NCBI GenBank assembly: GCA_902520835.1
Contig: CABYPD010000002.1
Coordinates: 1 to 64,000 of the forward strand
Origin: an uncultured Bacteroidota bacterium
Lineage (GTDB): Bacteria; Bacteroidota; Bacteroidia; Flavobacteriales; Flavobacteriaceae
DNA: 64,000 nucleotides
Direction of reading: 5' to 3'
The position numbers and the translations under genes are program-made. Positions 54,807 through 64,000 of this stretch are shown here, piece after piece; position 1 is the stretch's first letter; each line of letters begins with the position of its first letter. Below the pieces are notes generated by a model. That model saw only the letters and a program-made list of their open reading frames with translations, was not told the origin of the DNA and searched no databases.

Positions 54807-55469
54807 ATGAAAATTGTTTTTGAAGACAATCATTTTCTAATAGTTAACAAAAGACCCGGACAACTTTCTCAATCTGACAAAACTGGTGATCAATCTATAT
54901 TAGAGCTTTGCAAGAACTACGTAAAATTAAAATACAACAAAAAAGGAAATGTGTTTCTAGGGCTAGTTAATAGAATAGATAGACCTACAAGTGGTTTATT
55001 AATTCTTGCTAAAACCAGTAAGTGTCTTGAAAGAATGAATAAAATCTTAAAGAATAGAGAAATAAAAAAAACTTATCTAGCTATTACTGAAAAGAATAAA
55101 ATAAAAAAATCAGGAAGACTCATAAATTTTCTAAAAAAAAATGAAAAAAAAAACAAATCATTTGTTGTTAATAAAGAAATAAAAGGCTCCAAAGAAAGTA
55201 TATTGAATTATGAACTAGTTAAAGAACTAGATAACTATAATGTATTGAAAATCAAATTAGAAACTGGAAGACATCATCAGATCAGAGCTCAACTTTCAAA
55301 CATTAGTTGTCCAATAATGGGCGATATTAAGTATGGAGCAAAAAGACCAAATAAAGATTTAAGTATATGTTTACACTCTCAAAGTTTAGAATTTATCCAT
55401 CCTATTACAAAAAAACAATTAAAATTTGAAGCAGATTTTCCTGATTTAAAAATCTGGAATAGTTTGTAA
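54807..55469 (+). CDS. RluA-family pseudouridine synthase
   Basis: A 220-residue RNA pseudouridine synthase without an S4 domain. NRIDRPTSGLLILAKT has the catalytic Asp, TYLAI and ETGRHHQIRAQL follow. Target (rRNA or tRNA) cannot be read. It starts directly after the panB stop. Confidence 0.92.
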   Translation: MKIVFEDNHFLIVNKRPGQLSQSDKTGDQSILELCKNYVKLKYNKKGNVFLGLVNRIDRPTSGLLILAKTSKCLERMNKILKNREIKKTYLAITEKNKIKKSGRLINFLKKNEKKNKSFVVNKEIKGSKESILNYELVKELDNYNVLKIKLETGRHHQIRAQLSNISCPIMGDIKYGAKRPNKDLSICLHSQSLEFIHPITKKQLKFEADFPDLKIWNSL

Positions 55470-55481
55470 AAACATTTACAA
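55464..55481. terminator. Small hairpin at the end of the pseudouridine synthase gene
   Basis: TTGTAAA and TTTACAA form a perfect 7-base stem around AACA, overlapping the stop codon, then TTTAT. Weak terminator or operator before leuA. Confidence 0.35.
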
Positions 55482-55524
55482 TTTATCATCATATTTATTA
55501 ATTTAGCCGCTTCATTAAAAGTTA

Positions 55525-56679
55525 ATGCAAAAAGAAAAAGTTAAGATTTTTGATACCACTCTCAGAGACGGTGAACAGGTCCCTGGGTGTAAACTTGAAA
55601 CAAAACAAAAACTTGTAATAGCTGAAAGGTTAGATCAACTTGGTGTTGATGTTATTGAAGCTGGTTTTCCAATATCAAGCCCAGGAGATTTTAATTCAGT
55701 TGTTGAAATTTCAAAAATTGTAAAGAATGCAAGTGTATGTGGTTTAACCAGAGCTGTTAAAAAAGATATTGAAGTTGCAGCTGAATCATTAAAAAAAGCT
55801 GTCAAACCAAGAATTCATACAGGCATTGGGACATCAGACTCTCATATTAAACATAAATTTAACTCGAATAGAGATAATATTCTCGAAAGAGCTGTCGCTG
55901 CTGTAAAGTATGCAAAGAAATTTGTTGATGATATTGAATTTTATGCTGAAGACGCTGGTCGTACAGATAATGATTTTCTAGCTACAGTTTGTGAGAAAGT
56001 TATAGCTGGTGGTGCTACAGTCTTAAATATTCCAGACACAACAGGTTATTGTCTTCCCAACGAATATGGAAAGAAAATTAAATTCTTGATAAACAATGTT
56101 CCAAATATTGATAAAGCAATTATTTCTTGTCATTGTCATAATGACTTAGGTTTAGCTACAGCAAACTCTATTGAGGGTGTTATAAATGGAGCTAGACAGG
56201 TTGAATGTACTATAAATGGAATTGGTGAAAGAGCTGGTAATACTTCTTTAGAAGAAGTGGTTATGGTTTTAAGACAACATAATGAATTAAATCTTGATAC
56301 TAATATAAACTCAAAGCTCCTATATGATACAAGTCAAATGGTTTCAGAGCTTATGGGAATGATTGTTCAACCTAACAAAGCTATTGTTGGATCTAATGCG
56401 TTTGCACATAGTTCAGGAATTCACCAAGATGGTGTTATTAAGAATAGAGAAACTTATGAAATAATCAATCCCCACGATGTTGGTGTTAATGAATCTGCTA
56501 TCGTATTGACAGCAAGAAGCGGGAGAGCAGCTTTAGCATTTAGAGCAAAAAATATCGGATATAATTTATCAAAAATTCAGTTAGATAAAGTTTATCATGA
56601 GTTTTTAAAGTTTGCTGATATAAAGAAAGAAGTAACCGACAGTGATCTTCCTCACATAATAAAATTATCGAATATATAA
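55525..56679 (+). CDS. leuA: 2-isopropylmalate synthase, short form without regulatory domain
   Basis: Condenses acetyl-CoA and 2-ketoisovalerate. The 384 residues hold the TIM barrel ([53 protein letters not shown]) and the subdomain with [13 protein letters not shown]. The C-terminal leucine-binding domain (about 130 residues) is missing, so allosteric leucine feedback is not expected from this chain alone. Homocitrate or citramalate synthase is a formal alternative, but leuC, leuD and leuB follow. Confidence 0.93.
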   Translation: MQKEKVKIFDTTLRDGEQVPGCKLETKQKLVIAERLDQLGVDVIEAGFPISSPGDFNSVVEISKIVKNASVCGLTRAVKKDIEVAAESLKKAVKPRIHTGIGTSDSHIKHKFNSNRDNILERAVAAVKYAKKFVDDIEFYAEDAGRTDNDFLATVCEKVIAGGATVLNIPDTTGYCLPNEYGKKIKFLINNVPNIDKAIISCHCHNDLGLATANSIEGVINGARQVECTINGIGERAGNTSLEEVVMVLRQHNELNLDTNINSKLLYDTSQMVSELMGMIVQPNKAIVGSNAFAHSSGIHQDGVIKNRETYEIINPHDVGVNESAIVLTARSGRAALAFRAKNIGYNLSKIQLDKVYHEFLKFADIKKEVTDSDLPHIIKLSNI

Positions 56680-56683
56680 TTAT

Positions 56684-58060
56684 ATGTCAAAAACACTTTT
56701 TGATAAAGTTTGGGATTCGCACATTGTAGAAAGCATTGAAAATGGTCCAGATATTTTTCTAATTGATAAACATTTTATTCACGAAGTTACTAGTCCACAA
56801 GCTTTCGAAGAACTCAAAAGAAAAAATCTTAAAGTTTTTGATCCAGGTAAAATTATTGCTACCGTTGATCATAATGTTCCAACTTTAAACCAACATCTTC
56901 CAATCAAGGACGAACTCTCCAAAAATCAAGTTGAAAAATTAAAATTAAATTGCTTGGAAAATGATATAGACTTATTTGGTTTAGGAAATCCTAATCAAGG
57001 AATTGTTCATGTTATAGGACCAGAACTTGGAATTACTCAACCTGGAATGACAATTGTTTGTGGAGATAGCCATACATCTACTCATGGGGCATTCGGGGCA
57101 ATAGCTTTTGGAATAGGAACAAGTCAAGTTGCACAGGTGCTTGCGAGTCAATGCTTATTACTTAATAAGCCAAAAAAAATGAGAATAAGTATCAATGGAA
57201 AACTAAATAAAAATGTTACACCAAAAGATATAATTCTTTACATAATATCAAAGCTTGGTACTAATGGTGGAACAGGTTTTTTTGTTGAATACAGTGGAGA
57301 TGTTTTTGAAAAAATGTCAATGGAAGGAAGAATGACTATTTGTAACATGAGCATAGAAATGGGAGCTAGAGGTGGGATAATTGCACCTGATGAAATAACA
57401 TTTAAATATTTAGATAATAGAGAATACTCACCAAAAGGTGATCAATTAAAGTCTAAAATAGAGACATGGAATAAATTAAAAACAGATAAAAATGCAATAT
57501 TTGATCAAGAACATTCATTTAATGCATCTGATATTTACCCGATGTTAACATATGGTACTAATCCAGGTATGGGTATGAAATACAATGATAAAATACCTAA
57601 TCATAATAATAAATCTGATTTAAGGTCTTTAGACTATATGGGATTCAAATCTGGTGAAAGCCTTATCGGAAAAAAGATAAATTATGTTTTTATAGGTAGT
57701 TGCACAAACTCTAGAATTGAAGATTTTAGATTAGTTGCTAAATACATAGAAAACAAAAGAAAAGCAGATAATGTTAATGCTCTTGTAGTACCAGGTTCTC
57801 AAAAAGTTTTAAATCAAATTAAAAAAGAAGGTTTAGATAATATTTTTACTGATTCTGGTTTTGAAATAAGACAACCTGGGTGCTCTGCATGTTTGGGCAT
57901 GAATGAGGATAAAATTCCACCAGGTGAACTTTGTGTTTCTACATCTAATAGAAATTTTGAAGGAAGACAGGGGCCTGGATCAAGAACAATTCTTTCTGGT
58001 CCAATATTAGCTGCAGCAACTGCAATTCACGGAAAAATCGTAGATATAAATAATGAGTAA
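56684..58060 (+). CDS. leuC: 3-isopropylmalate dehydratase large subunit
   Basis: Aconitase-family iron-sulfur enzyme subunit, 458 residues. IVCGDSHTSTHGAFG, FIGSCTNSRIEDF and PGCSACLGMN carry the three cluster cysteines. It overlaps leuD by 8 bases. Confidence 0.97.
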   Translation: MSKTLFDKVWDSHIVESIENGPDIFLIDKHFIHEVTSPQAFEELKRKNLKVFDPGKIIATVDHNVPTLNQHLPIKDELSKNQVEKLKLNCLENDIDLFGLGNPNQGIVHVIGPELGITQPGMTIVCGDSHTSTHGAFGAIAFGIGTSQVAQVLASQCLLLNKPKKMRISINGKLNKNVTPKDIILYIISKLGTNGGTGFFVEYSGDVFEKMSMEGRMTICNMSIEMGARGGIIAPDEITFKYLDNREYSPKGDQLKSKIETWNKLKTDKNAIFDQEHSFNASDIYPMLTYGTNPGMGMKYNDKIPNHNNKSDLRSLDYMGFKSGESLIGKKINYVFIGSCTNSRIEDFRLVAKYIENKRKADNVNALVVPGSQKVLNQIKKEGLDNIFTDSGFEIRQPGCSACLGMNEDKIPPGELCVSTSNRNFEGRQGPGSRTILSGPILAAATAIHGKIVDINNE

Positions 58061-58637
58061 TAAAAAAATAAATATAATTGACTCATCTGCAGTACCAATT
58101 CCCATTGAAAATATTGATACAGATCAAATAATTCCTGCCAGATTTTTAAAAGCTACAAGTAAATTAAATTTTGGAGAAAATTTATTTAGAGACTGGAGAT
58201 TCAAAAGTAATAATGAAGTTAATAATGATTTTATCTTAAATAACCCTTTGTTTAATGGAAACATATTGTTGGCAGGAGCTAATTTTGGATGCGGTTCAAG
58301 TAGAGAACATGCAGCTTGGGCCATAAAGGATTATGGATTCGATGTTGTTATATCTAGTTTTTTTGCTGATATATTTAAAATGAATGCTTTAAACAATAAT
58401 ATTTTACCAATCCAAGTTAATAATAAATTGCTTAAATATTTATTTGATGAAGTTTTTAAAAATCCAAGAATAAAAATTAAGATAGACCTCCCTGAACAAA
58501 TTTTAATTATCAATGATAAATCAATTAAATTTGATGTTGATAATTATAAAAAAATGTGTCTTATGAATGGATATGATGATATTGATTATCTTATTTCAAA
58601 AAAGGATTTAATTAAAGATTTTATTAAAGATCAATGA
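58053..58637 (+). CDS. leuD: 3-isopropylmalate dehydratase small subunit
   Basis: 194-residue swivelling subunit. NIDTDQIIPARFL and the substrate loop GANFGCGSSREHAAWA are diagnostic. Forms the isomerase with LeuC. ATGA overlap with leuB. Confidence 0.97.
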   Translation: MSNKKINIIDSSAVPIPIENIDTDQIIPARFLKATSKLNFGENLFRDWRFKSNNEVNNDFILNNPLFNGNILLAGANFGCGSSREHAAWAIKDYGFDVVISSFFADIFKMNALNNNILPIQVNNKLLKYLFDEVFKNPRIKIKIDLPEQILIINDKSIKFDVDNYKKMCLMNGYDDIDYLISKKDLIKDFIKDQ

Positions 58638-59686
58638 TAAAAATTGCTGTACTTCCAGGAGATGGAATTGGACCTGAAATAATTAAAGAATCATTAAAAA
58701 TTATTGAATCTGTTTCAGAAAAAATTGATATGAAATTCAATTATGAATTTTGTGATGTTGGGGCGATAGCCATTGATAAATATAACAACCCATTACCTGA
58801 TGAAACTCTAAAAATTTGTAAAAAGTCTGATGCTGTTTTATTTGGGGCTATTGGACATCCAAAGTTTGATAATAATCCTAATCTAAAGGTAAGGCCTGAG
58901 CAAGGATTGCTAAGGCTTAGAAAAGAACTTGGACTATATGCTAATTTGAGACCGGTTAGATCTTACGATGAACTTTTAAATTTATCTCCACTTAAAAAAA
59001 ATATAATTGAGAATACAGATATGTTAATTGTTAGAGAATTAACTGGTGGTTTGTATTTTGGTGAAAAAAAATCTGAAATTAATTTTTCATCTGATATATG
59101 CACATATACAGTTGATGAAATTAAAAGAGTTACTTATGTAGCAATTGATTATGCAAAAAAGAGAAGAAATAAAATAACTTTAATTGACAAAGCTAATGTA
59201 CTTGAAACCTCTAGATTGTGGAGAAAAACAGTTCAAGAAATTGCATTAAACCATCCGGAAATTGAATTAGATTATATGTTTGTTGATAACGCTGCCATGC
59301 AAATGATTATAAATCCAAAACAATTTGATGTAATTTTAACAGAAAATCTTTTTGGAGATATAATTTCTGATGAAGCAAGTGTAATTGGTGGCTCAATAGG
59401 TATTTTATCCTCTGCTTCAATCGGTAAAACAATGGGGCTTTTTGAACCTATCCATGGTTCATATCCTCAAGCAACTAATAAAAATATAGCTAATCCAATT
59501 GCTGCAATACTATCAGCCTCTATGATGCTTAAATATCTTGGTTATGAAAAGGGAGCTAAGATGATTGAAGAAGCTGTAGAATTTTCATTAAAAAGTAAAA
59601 TTTCTACGGCTGACATCAATAATAATCCATCTAAGACATCAGAAGTTGGTGATTTTATTAAAAAATATATTCAAGAAAATTTCTAA
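58634..59686 (+). CDS. leuB: 3-isopropylmalate dehydrogenase
   Basis: NAD-dependent oxidative decarboxylase, 350 residues. LPGDGIGPEI, RPEQGLLRLRKELGLYANLRP, RELTGGLYFG and LTENLFGDIISDEAS show substrate and metal sites. It completes leuACDB; ilv genes are not present here. Ends 3 bases before the convergent rpsA stop. Confidence 0.97.
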   Translation: MIKIAVLPGDGIGPEIIKESLKIIESVSEKIDMKFNYEFCDVGAIAIDKYNNPLPDETLKICKKSDAVLFGAIGHPKFDNNPNLKVRPEQGLLRLRKELGLYANLRPVRSYDELLNLSPLKKNIIENTDMLIVRELTGGLYFGEKKSEINFSSDICTYTVDEIKRVTYVAIDYAKKRRNKITLIDKANVLETSRLWRKTVQEIALNHPEIELDYMFVDNAAMQMIINPKQFDVILTENLFGDIISDEASVIGGSIGILSSASIGKTMGLFEPIHGSYPQATNKNIANPIAAILSASMMLKYLGYEKGAKMIEEAVEFSLKSKISTADINNNPSKTSEVGDFIKKYIQENF

Positions 59687-59689
59687 AAT

Positions 59690-61687
59690 TTATTTTTCGA
59701 TTTTTTCATCGTCTTCAAACTTCTTTTTTAAATCAGCCAGAGCTTCAATATCACCTAATGTTGACTTATCAATTTTTTCTTTCTTTTTAGATTTTTTTGG
59801 AATATCGGACTTAGTTGATTTGAAAGTTGAAGTGTGAGACATAACAATTCTTTTGAACTCACTATTACATTCAATCACTTTAAAATTAGCATTTTCACCT
59901 TGGTTAAGTATTGAACCATCTTCCTTAGTCATATGTTTTTTTGGAACAATTGCTGATAGTTCATCAGAGAGGTTAATCGTAGCTCCCCTATCACCAATTG
60001 AATCGATACTTAATTCATGAACAGTATCTACTGCATAAATTTTTAAATATTTATCCCAAGGGTTTTTTGTAGTTTGTTTATGACCAAGGCTTAGCTTTCT
60101 TTCATTAACATCTAACTCCAAAACAATTACATCTATTTCGTCAGAGATTGAAAATAGCTCAGATGGGTGTTTGACCTTCTGAGTCCAAGATAAATCAGAA
60201 ATATAAACTAGTCCGTCGATACCTTCTTCAAGCTCTACAAATACACCAAAGTTTGTGAAGTTTCTAATCTTTCCTTTGTGTCTCGAATTTGGAGGATACT
60301 TTGAAGTTATATCTGTCCAAGGGTCATTGGTTAATTGCTTAATTCCAAGAGACATTTTTCTATCTTCTCTATCTAAGGTTAAAATTACCGCTTCAACTTC
60401 TTCACCAACATTAACAAAATCTTGAGCTGATCTTAAATGAGTTGACCATGACATTTCTGATACGTGAACAAGACCTTCAACACCATCAACAACTTCAATA
60501 AAAGCACCATAATCAGCAATTACTGAAACTTTACCTTTGATTTTATCGCCTTCTTTTAAGTTTGGATCTAAATTTTCCCATGGATGATTGCTAAGTTGTT
60601 TAACACCCAATTGAATTCTTGATTTATCATCGTCGAAATCTAAGATAACAACATTTAATTTTTGATCAAGATCTAAAATTTCACTCGGATGATTAATTCT
60701 ATTCCATGATAAATCGGTTATGTGAATTAAACCATCAACTCCACCTAGATCTACAAAAACACCATATGTAGTAATATTTTTGACTATTCCCTCAAGAACT
60801 TGACCTTTTTCTAACTGAGAAATAATTTCTTTTTTCTGCTCTTCAATATCGGCCTCTATCAACGCTTTGTGAGAAACTACAACATTTTTAAATTCATGAT
60901 TAATTTTCACAACTCTAAATTCCATATTTTTATTCACGTACTGGTCGTAATCCCTTATTGGTTTGACATCAATTTGAGAACCAGGTAAAAAAGCCTCTAA
61001 ACCAAAAACATCTACGATCATTCCACCTTTGGTTCTACATTTTACAAAACCTGTGACTACAGTTTCTTTTTCGTGTGATTCTATTACTTTTTCCCACGCT
61101 TTAATTGTTCTTGCTTTTCTATGAGAAAGTACTAATTGACCGGTTTTATCTTCTTGAACATCAACAATAACCTCGACTTTATCGCCAACTTTTAAGTCAG
61201 GGTTATATCTGAACTCATTTAGTGAAATAACACCTTCAGATTTAGCATTAATATCAATAATAGCTTCCCTTTCTGTAATATTTAAAACTTCACCAATTAT
61301 AACATTATCATTATAAGTATCAACAAAATTCTCATCAATTAACTTATCAAACTCTTTAATTTGTTTTGAGTCAATTGTTTGGATACCCTCTTCAAATTCA
61401 GTCCAATTAAAATCATCCTTTACCGTAATATCTGTCTCAGTTTGTTTGGGAGATTCATTTATAATCTCTTCAACTAATTCTTTTTTTACTTTCTTTTTTT
61501 CAGTTGCTTTCTCTTCTGCAGTTATTTTAGTTGTTTTTTTAACAGCAACTTTCTTAGCTGTAGTTTTTTTTGCTACTTTTTTTTCAGCAGTTTTTTTTGT
61601 TGTTGGTTTTTTTGAAGAGATTATTTTTTTAGTTGACTTTTTTGAAGATTTTTCAACTTTTTCCTCCTCCGCTTTTTTTGTAGGCAT
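59690..61687 (-). CDS. rpsA: 30S ribosomal protein S1 with histone-H1-like N-terminus
   Basis: 665 residues. Six S1 OB-folds are visible, including GVFVDLGGVDGLIHITDLSW, GAFIEVVDGVEGLVHVSEMSW and GVFVELEEGIDGLVYISDLSW. S1 binds mRNA on the ribosome. The first 75 residues are almost only Lys, Ala, Thr, Glu and Ser (KKTTAKKVAVKKTTK), like eukaryotic H1 tails. An acidic tail ends the protein. The 154-base upstream gap holds a possible 7-base leader stem (61704-61710 with 61734-61740). Confidence 0.96.
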   Translation of the reverse strand: MPTKKAEEEKVEKSSKKSTKKIISSKKPTTKKTAEKKVAKKTTAKKVAVKKTTKITAEEKATEKKKVKKELVEEIINESPKQTETDITVKDDFNWTEFEEGIQTIDSKQIKEFDKLIDENFVDTYNDNVIIGEVLNITEREAIIDINAKSEGVISLNEFRYNPDLKVGDKVEVIVDVQEDKTGQLVLSHRKARTIKAWEKVIESHEKETVVTGFVKCRTKGGMIVDVFGLEAFLPGSQIDVKPIRDYDQYVNKNMEFRVVKINHEFKNVVVSHKALIEADIEEQKKEIISQLEKGQVLEGIVKNITTYGVFVDLGGVDGLIHITDLSWNRINHPSEILDLDQKLNVVILDFDDDKSRIQLGVKQLSNHPWENLDPNLKEGDKIKGKVSVIADYGAFIEVVDGVEGLVHVSEMSWSTHLRSAQDFVNVGEEVEAVILTLDREDRKMSLGIKQLTNDPWTDITSKYPPNSRHKGKIRNFTNFGVFVELEEGIDGLVYISDLSWTQKVKHPSELFSISDEIDVIVLELDVNERKLSLGHKQTTKNPWDKYLKIYAVDTVHELSIDSIGDRGATINLSDELSAIVPKKHMTKEDGSILNQGENANFKVIECNSEFKRIVMSHTSTFKSTKSDIPKKSKKKEKIDKSTLGDIEALADLKKKFEDDEKIEK

Positions 61688-61841
61688 AACCTAAAAATTT
61701 GTATTCTGATTTAAATTAGTAAGCTTAGAATCCATCAGAAGATTGTTAATTATTTTTTACCTATTTCGCTCACATAATTCTGAAAAAGGTATGCGAATGT
61801 AATATCAATTTATAATTAATACAAATTTTAAATTGAGTATT

Positions 61842-62504
61842 TTATTTAATGAAGTAAAGAATTTTTTTAAAAACTTGATTAATTGATAAATCATCAGAAT
61901 TAATAACAATTGCATTTTCAGGAATTATTAAAGGAGAATGTTCTCTCTCTGAGTCAATAATATCTCTATTCTCAAGATCAGATTCAACAGTGGTTACAGT
62001 TAAATTTTTTTCATCATCTTTTAATTCTTTCCACCTTCTTTTAGATCTATTTTTTAAAGATGCGTATAAATAAAACTTATATTCGGCGTTTGGAAAAACT
62101 ACAGAACCAATATCTCTACCATCCATTACAATTGATTTATTTATAGCAATTTCTCTCTGTAATTTCAACACATAATCTCTAATTTCTTTAATTGTTGCGA
62201 CAGTACTAACATTATTTGATATTATTGTAGTTCGAATTTTACTCTCAATAAACTCATTATTAACACATATTTGAAACTTATTTATATCATTTCTTTTAAA
62301 TGTAATTATATTCTCATTCAAACACTTCATTAATTTTTCTAATTGGACTTCTTTATCTTTAATCAAGTTATTTTCGATAGCTAAATGTGTAATTGTTCTA
62401 TAAATTGATCCTGAATCGATATGAATTATTGAAAAATGATCAGAAATTAGTTTTGCAAGAGTACTTTTTCCTGATGATGATGGACCATCAATTGTAATTA
62501 TCAT
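61842..62504 (-). CDS. cmk: Cytidylate kinase
   Basis: Phosphorylates CMP and dCMP. 220 residues with P-loop DGPSSSGKSTLAK, GSIYRTITHLA, MDGRDIGSVVFPNAE and SDLENRDIIDSER. It follows lon directly and precedes rpsA, the widespread cmk-rpsA order, here on one strand. Confidence 0.96.
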   Translation of the reverse strand: MIITIDGPSSSGKSTLAKLISDHFSIIHIDSGSIYRTITHLAIENNLIKDKEVQLEKLMKCLNENIITFKRNDINKFQICVNNEFIESKIRTTIISNNVSTVATIKEIRDYVLKLQREIAINKSIVMDGRDIGSVVFPNAEYKFYLYASLKNRSKRRWKELKDDEKNLTVTTVESDLENRDIIDSEREHSPLIIPENAIVINSDDLSINQVFKKILYFIK

Positions 62505-64000
62505 CTATATAAGTTTTTTACTATTAGTAGCTTTATTCCTACATAATGAGATTTCAATTACATCTTTCATGAAATTAACATAATGAAATTTTAATCCTCT
62601 TAAATATTTACTATCAATTTCATCAACATTTTTTTTATTATCAATACAAAGTATAATTTGCTTGATATTTGCTCTTTTAGCAGCTAAAATCTTTTCCTTT
62701 ATACCGCCTACTGGGAGAACTCTGCCTCTTAAAGTTATTTCACCAGTCATAGCAAACTTATCCTTAACTTTTCTTTGTGTTAAAAGCGAAACTAATGATG
62801 TCAACATAGTTATACCAGCACTTGGTCCATCCTTTGGGGTAGCACCCTCAGGAACATGCAAATGAAAATTGTATTTTTTAAAGATTTCAGAATCAATTCC
62901 AAAGTCAGATGAATTAGATTTAATAAATTCAAGTGCTATAGTAGCAGACTCTTTCATAACCTTACCTAAATTACCAGTAATTGAAAGCAAACCTTTTCCA
63001 GGTGACAATATTGATTCAATAAATAGAATCTCGCCTCCATATTGAGTCCAAGCTAGACCTGTCGTTACACCAACAACATCATTGTTTTCATACAAAGCTT
63101 TAGAAATTGGAACACCTAAGATTTTAGATACATTTTCAGATGAAATATTATCAATTGAATTGTTATCTTCAACAATTTTTGTTGCAATCCATCTGCATAT
63201 TTTAGCAATATTTTTTTCTAGTTTTCTAACTCCCGATTCTCTGGTGTAACCCTCAATTATTAATTTAATTGTATCAGATTGTAAATTAAATTTATGATCT
63301 GCGAGTCCATGCTCTAAAATTTGTTTCTTTAGTAGGTGTTTTTTTGCTATTTGTACTTTTTCTTCAGTACTGTAACCTGAGATATTAATTATTTCCATCC
63401 TATCCAATAATGCAGGTTGGATGGTATTTAGATTGTTAGCAGTAGCAATGAACAGGACTTTAGATAAATCAAAACCAAGCTCTAAAAAATTATCATAAAA
63501 TTCAGAATTTTGTTCAGGGTCTAGTACCTCAAGCATTGCTGATGATGGATCGCCTTGAGACCCAACTGATAGTTTATCAATTTCATCTAGAATAAAAACT
63601 GGATTTGATGTTTTAACTTTTTTAAGGCTTTGAATAATCCTGCCAGGCATTGCTCCTATATATGTTTTTCTATGGCCACGAATTTCTGCTTCATCTCTTA
63701 AACCTCCTAATGAAATTCTAACATATTCTCTTCCTAATGATTCTGCTATTGATTTTCCAAGTGATGTTTTTCCAACACCAGGTGGACCATAAAAACAAAG
63801 TATTGGAGAATTTAAATCATTTTTAAGTTTTAATACAGCTATTTGTTCAATAATTCTTCTTTTTACATCAGACAATCCGTAATGATCTCTATCTAGAACT
63901 CTTTTTGCTCTTTTTAAGTTGAAATTATCTTTAGAAAATTCATTCCATGGTAATTCTAATACTAAATCTAAATAGTTTCTTTGAATTGAATATTCAGCAA
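62505..64000 (-). CDS. lon: ATP-dependent protease Lon, N-terminus outside the window
   Basis: The frame continues unbroken to the right edge (ending with [19 protein letters not shown]), so the gene is cut at its 5-prime side. Visible are Walker [10 protein letters not shown], Walker [10 protein letters not shown], the AAA lid and the Ser-Lys protease: [11 protein letters not shown] with catalytic Ser and [12 protein letters not shown] with catalytic Lys. It degrades misfolded and regulatory proteins. The stop abuts the cmk start. Confidence 0.96.
   Translation of the reverse strand, partial: AEYSIQRNYLDLVLELPWNEFSKDNFNLKRAKRVLDRDHYGLSDVKRRIIEQIAVLKLKNDLNSPILCFYGPPGVGKTSLGKSIAESLGREYVRISLGGLRDEAEIRGHRKTYIGAMPGRIIQSLKKVKTSNPVFILDEIDKLSVGSQGDPSSAMLEVLDPEQNSEFYDNFLELGFDLSKVLFIATANNLNTIQPALLDRMEIINISGYSTEEKVQIAKKHLLKKQILEHGLADHKFNLQSDTIKLIIEGYTRESGVRKLEKNIAKICRWIATKIVEDNNSIDNISSENVSKILGVPISKALYENNDVVGVTTGLAWTQYGGEILFIESILSPGKGLLSITGNLGKVMKESATIALEFIKSNSSDFGIDSEIFKKYNFHLHVPEGATPKDGPSAGITMLTSLVSLLTQRKVKDKFAMTGEITLRGRVLPVGGIKEKILAAKRANIKQIILCIDNKKNVDEIDSKYLRGLKFHYVNFMKDVIEISLCRNKATNSKKLI

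Noticed and set aside
55139-55153. A10 run in the pseudouridine synthase gene
   Set aside because: Mid-domain in a Lys-rich loop; explained by base composition.
61704-61740. Ribosomal-protein leader element upstream of rpsA
   Set aside because: Only a 7-base stem with a 23-base loop; too weak to call as a regulator without comparative data.
1-64000. CRISPR array, insertion sequence or prophage
   Set aside because: No repeat-spacer pattern, transposase, integrase or phage structural gene is visible.

Overview
The window is chromosomal DNA from an A+T-rich, compact Bacteroidota genome, most likely a marine member of the Flavobacteriia. The evidence is a SusC/SusD pair, three S1-family sulfatases, promoters with the Bacteroidota -7 element TAnnTTTG, many TTG/GTG starts without Shine-Dalgarno sequences, lineage-typical small proteins (CAL67264 family, DUF5683, DUF4442), a DnaX without its zinc module, and almost no intergenic space (many start/stop overlaps of 4 to 11 bases). 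No insertion sequence, prophage or CRISPR array is visible.

Region 1 (1-12.5 kb, minus strand) is a polysaccharide utilisation locus. Its order is sulfatase, paired palindromic operator, SusC, SusD, second sulfatase, GH43, xylulokinase, xylose isomerase, sodium/sugar symporter (cut by the window edge). It reads as a complete route: bind and import a sulfated, xylose-containing glycan, desulfate it, release pentose, import it, and feed D-xylulose 5-phosphate to the pentose phosphate pathway. A tRNA-Arg with promoter and terminator marks the edge.

Region 2 (12.7-18.2 kb, plus strand) is a tight operon of exported proteins: a GH20 lipoprotein, a DUF1080 lipoprotein and two Tat-exported Gfo/Idh/MocA oxidoreductases. 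The combination resembles the recently recognised 3-keto-glycoside route of glycan cleavage. Region 3 (18.2-27.4 kb) holds housekeeping and surface genes: DUF3089 hydrolase, PlsC-like acyltransferase, Nudix, cyclophilin, thioredoxin reductase, a third sulfatase between two tRNA-Pro genes, and a PQQ-type sugar dehydrogenase with its own cytochrome c.

Region 4 (27.4-35.5 kb, plus) is the conserved block udk, divIC, parA, parB, DUF5683, dapB, lepB, wbqC, followed by RNase P RNA (minus) and dnaX (plus). dnaX carries an A11 run exactly where a short gamma form would end. Region 5 (35.5-42.1 kb, minus) is one eight-gene overlapping operon: pyrR, pyrB, a small protein, rnz, pdxH, sixA, ppk, ppx. Region 6 (42.2-51.5 kb) contains a gene pair that fits capnine (sulfonolipid) synthesis, threonine aldolase, prfB with a +1 programmed frameshift, fumC, small membrane proteins, a CPBP protease and a PAS-prenyltransferase fusion. 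Region 7 (51.5-64 kb) holds a thioesterase, dnaK, panB, a pseudouridine synthase, leuACDB, rpsA with a histone-H1-like tail, cmk and lon (cut by the window edge).

The most interesting cross-cutting signal is that exact TAnnTTTG -7 elements lie only 3 to 7 bases before the start codon of seven operon-leading genes, which predicts leaderless or near-leaderless mRNAs. The only stretch over 300 bases without a protein gene (33488-33836) holds rnpB and two divergent promoters.
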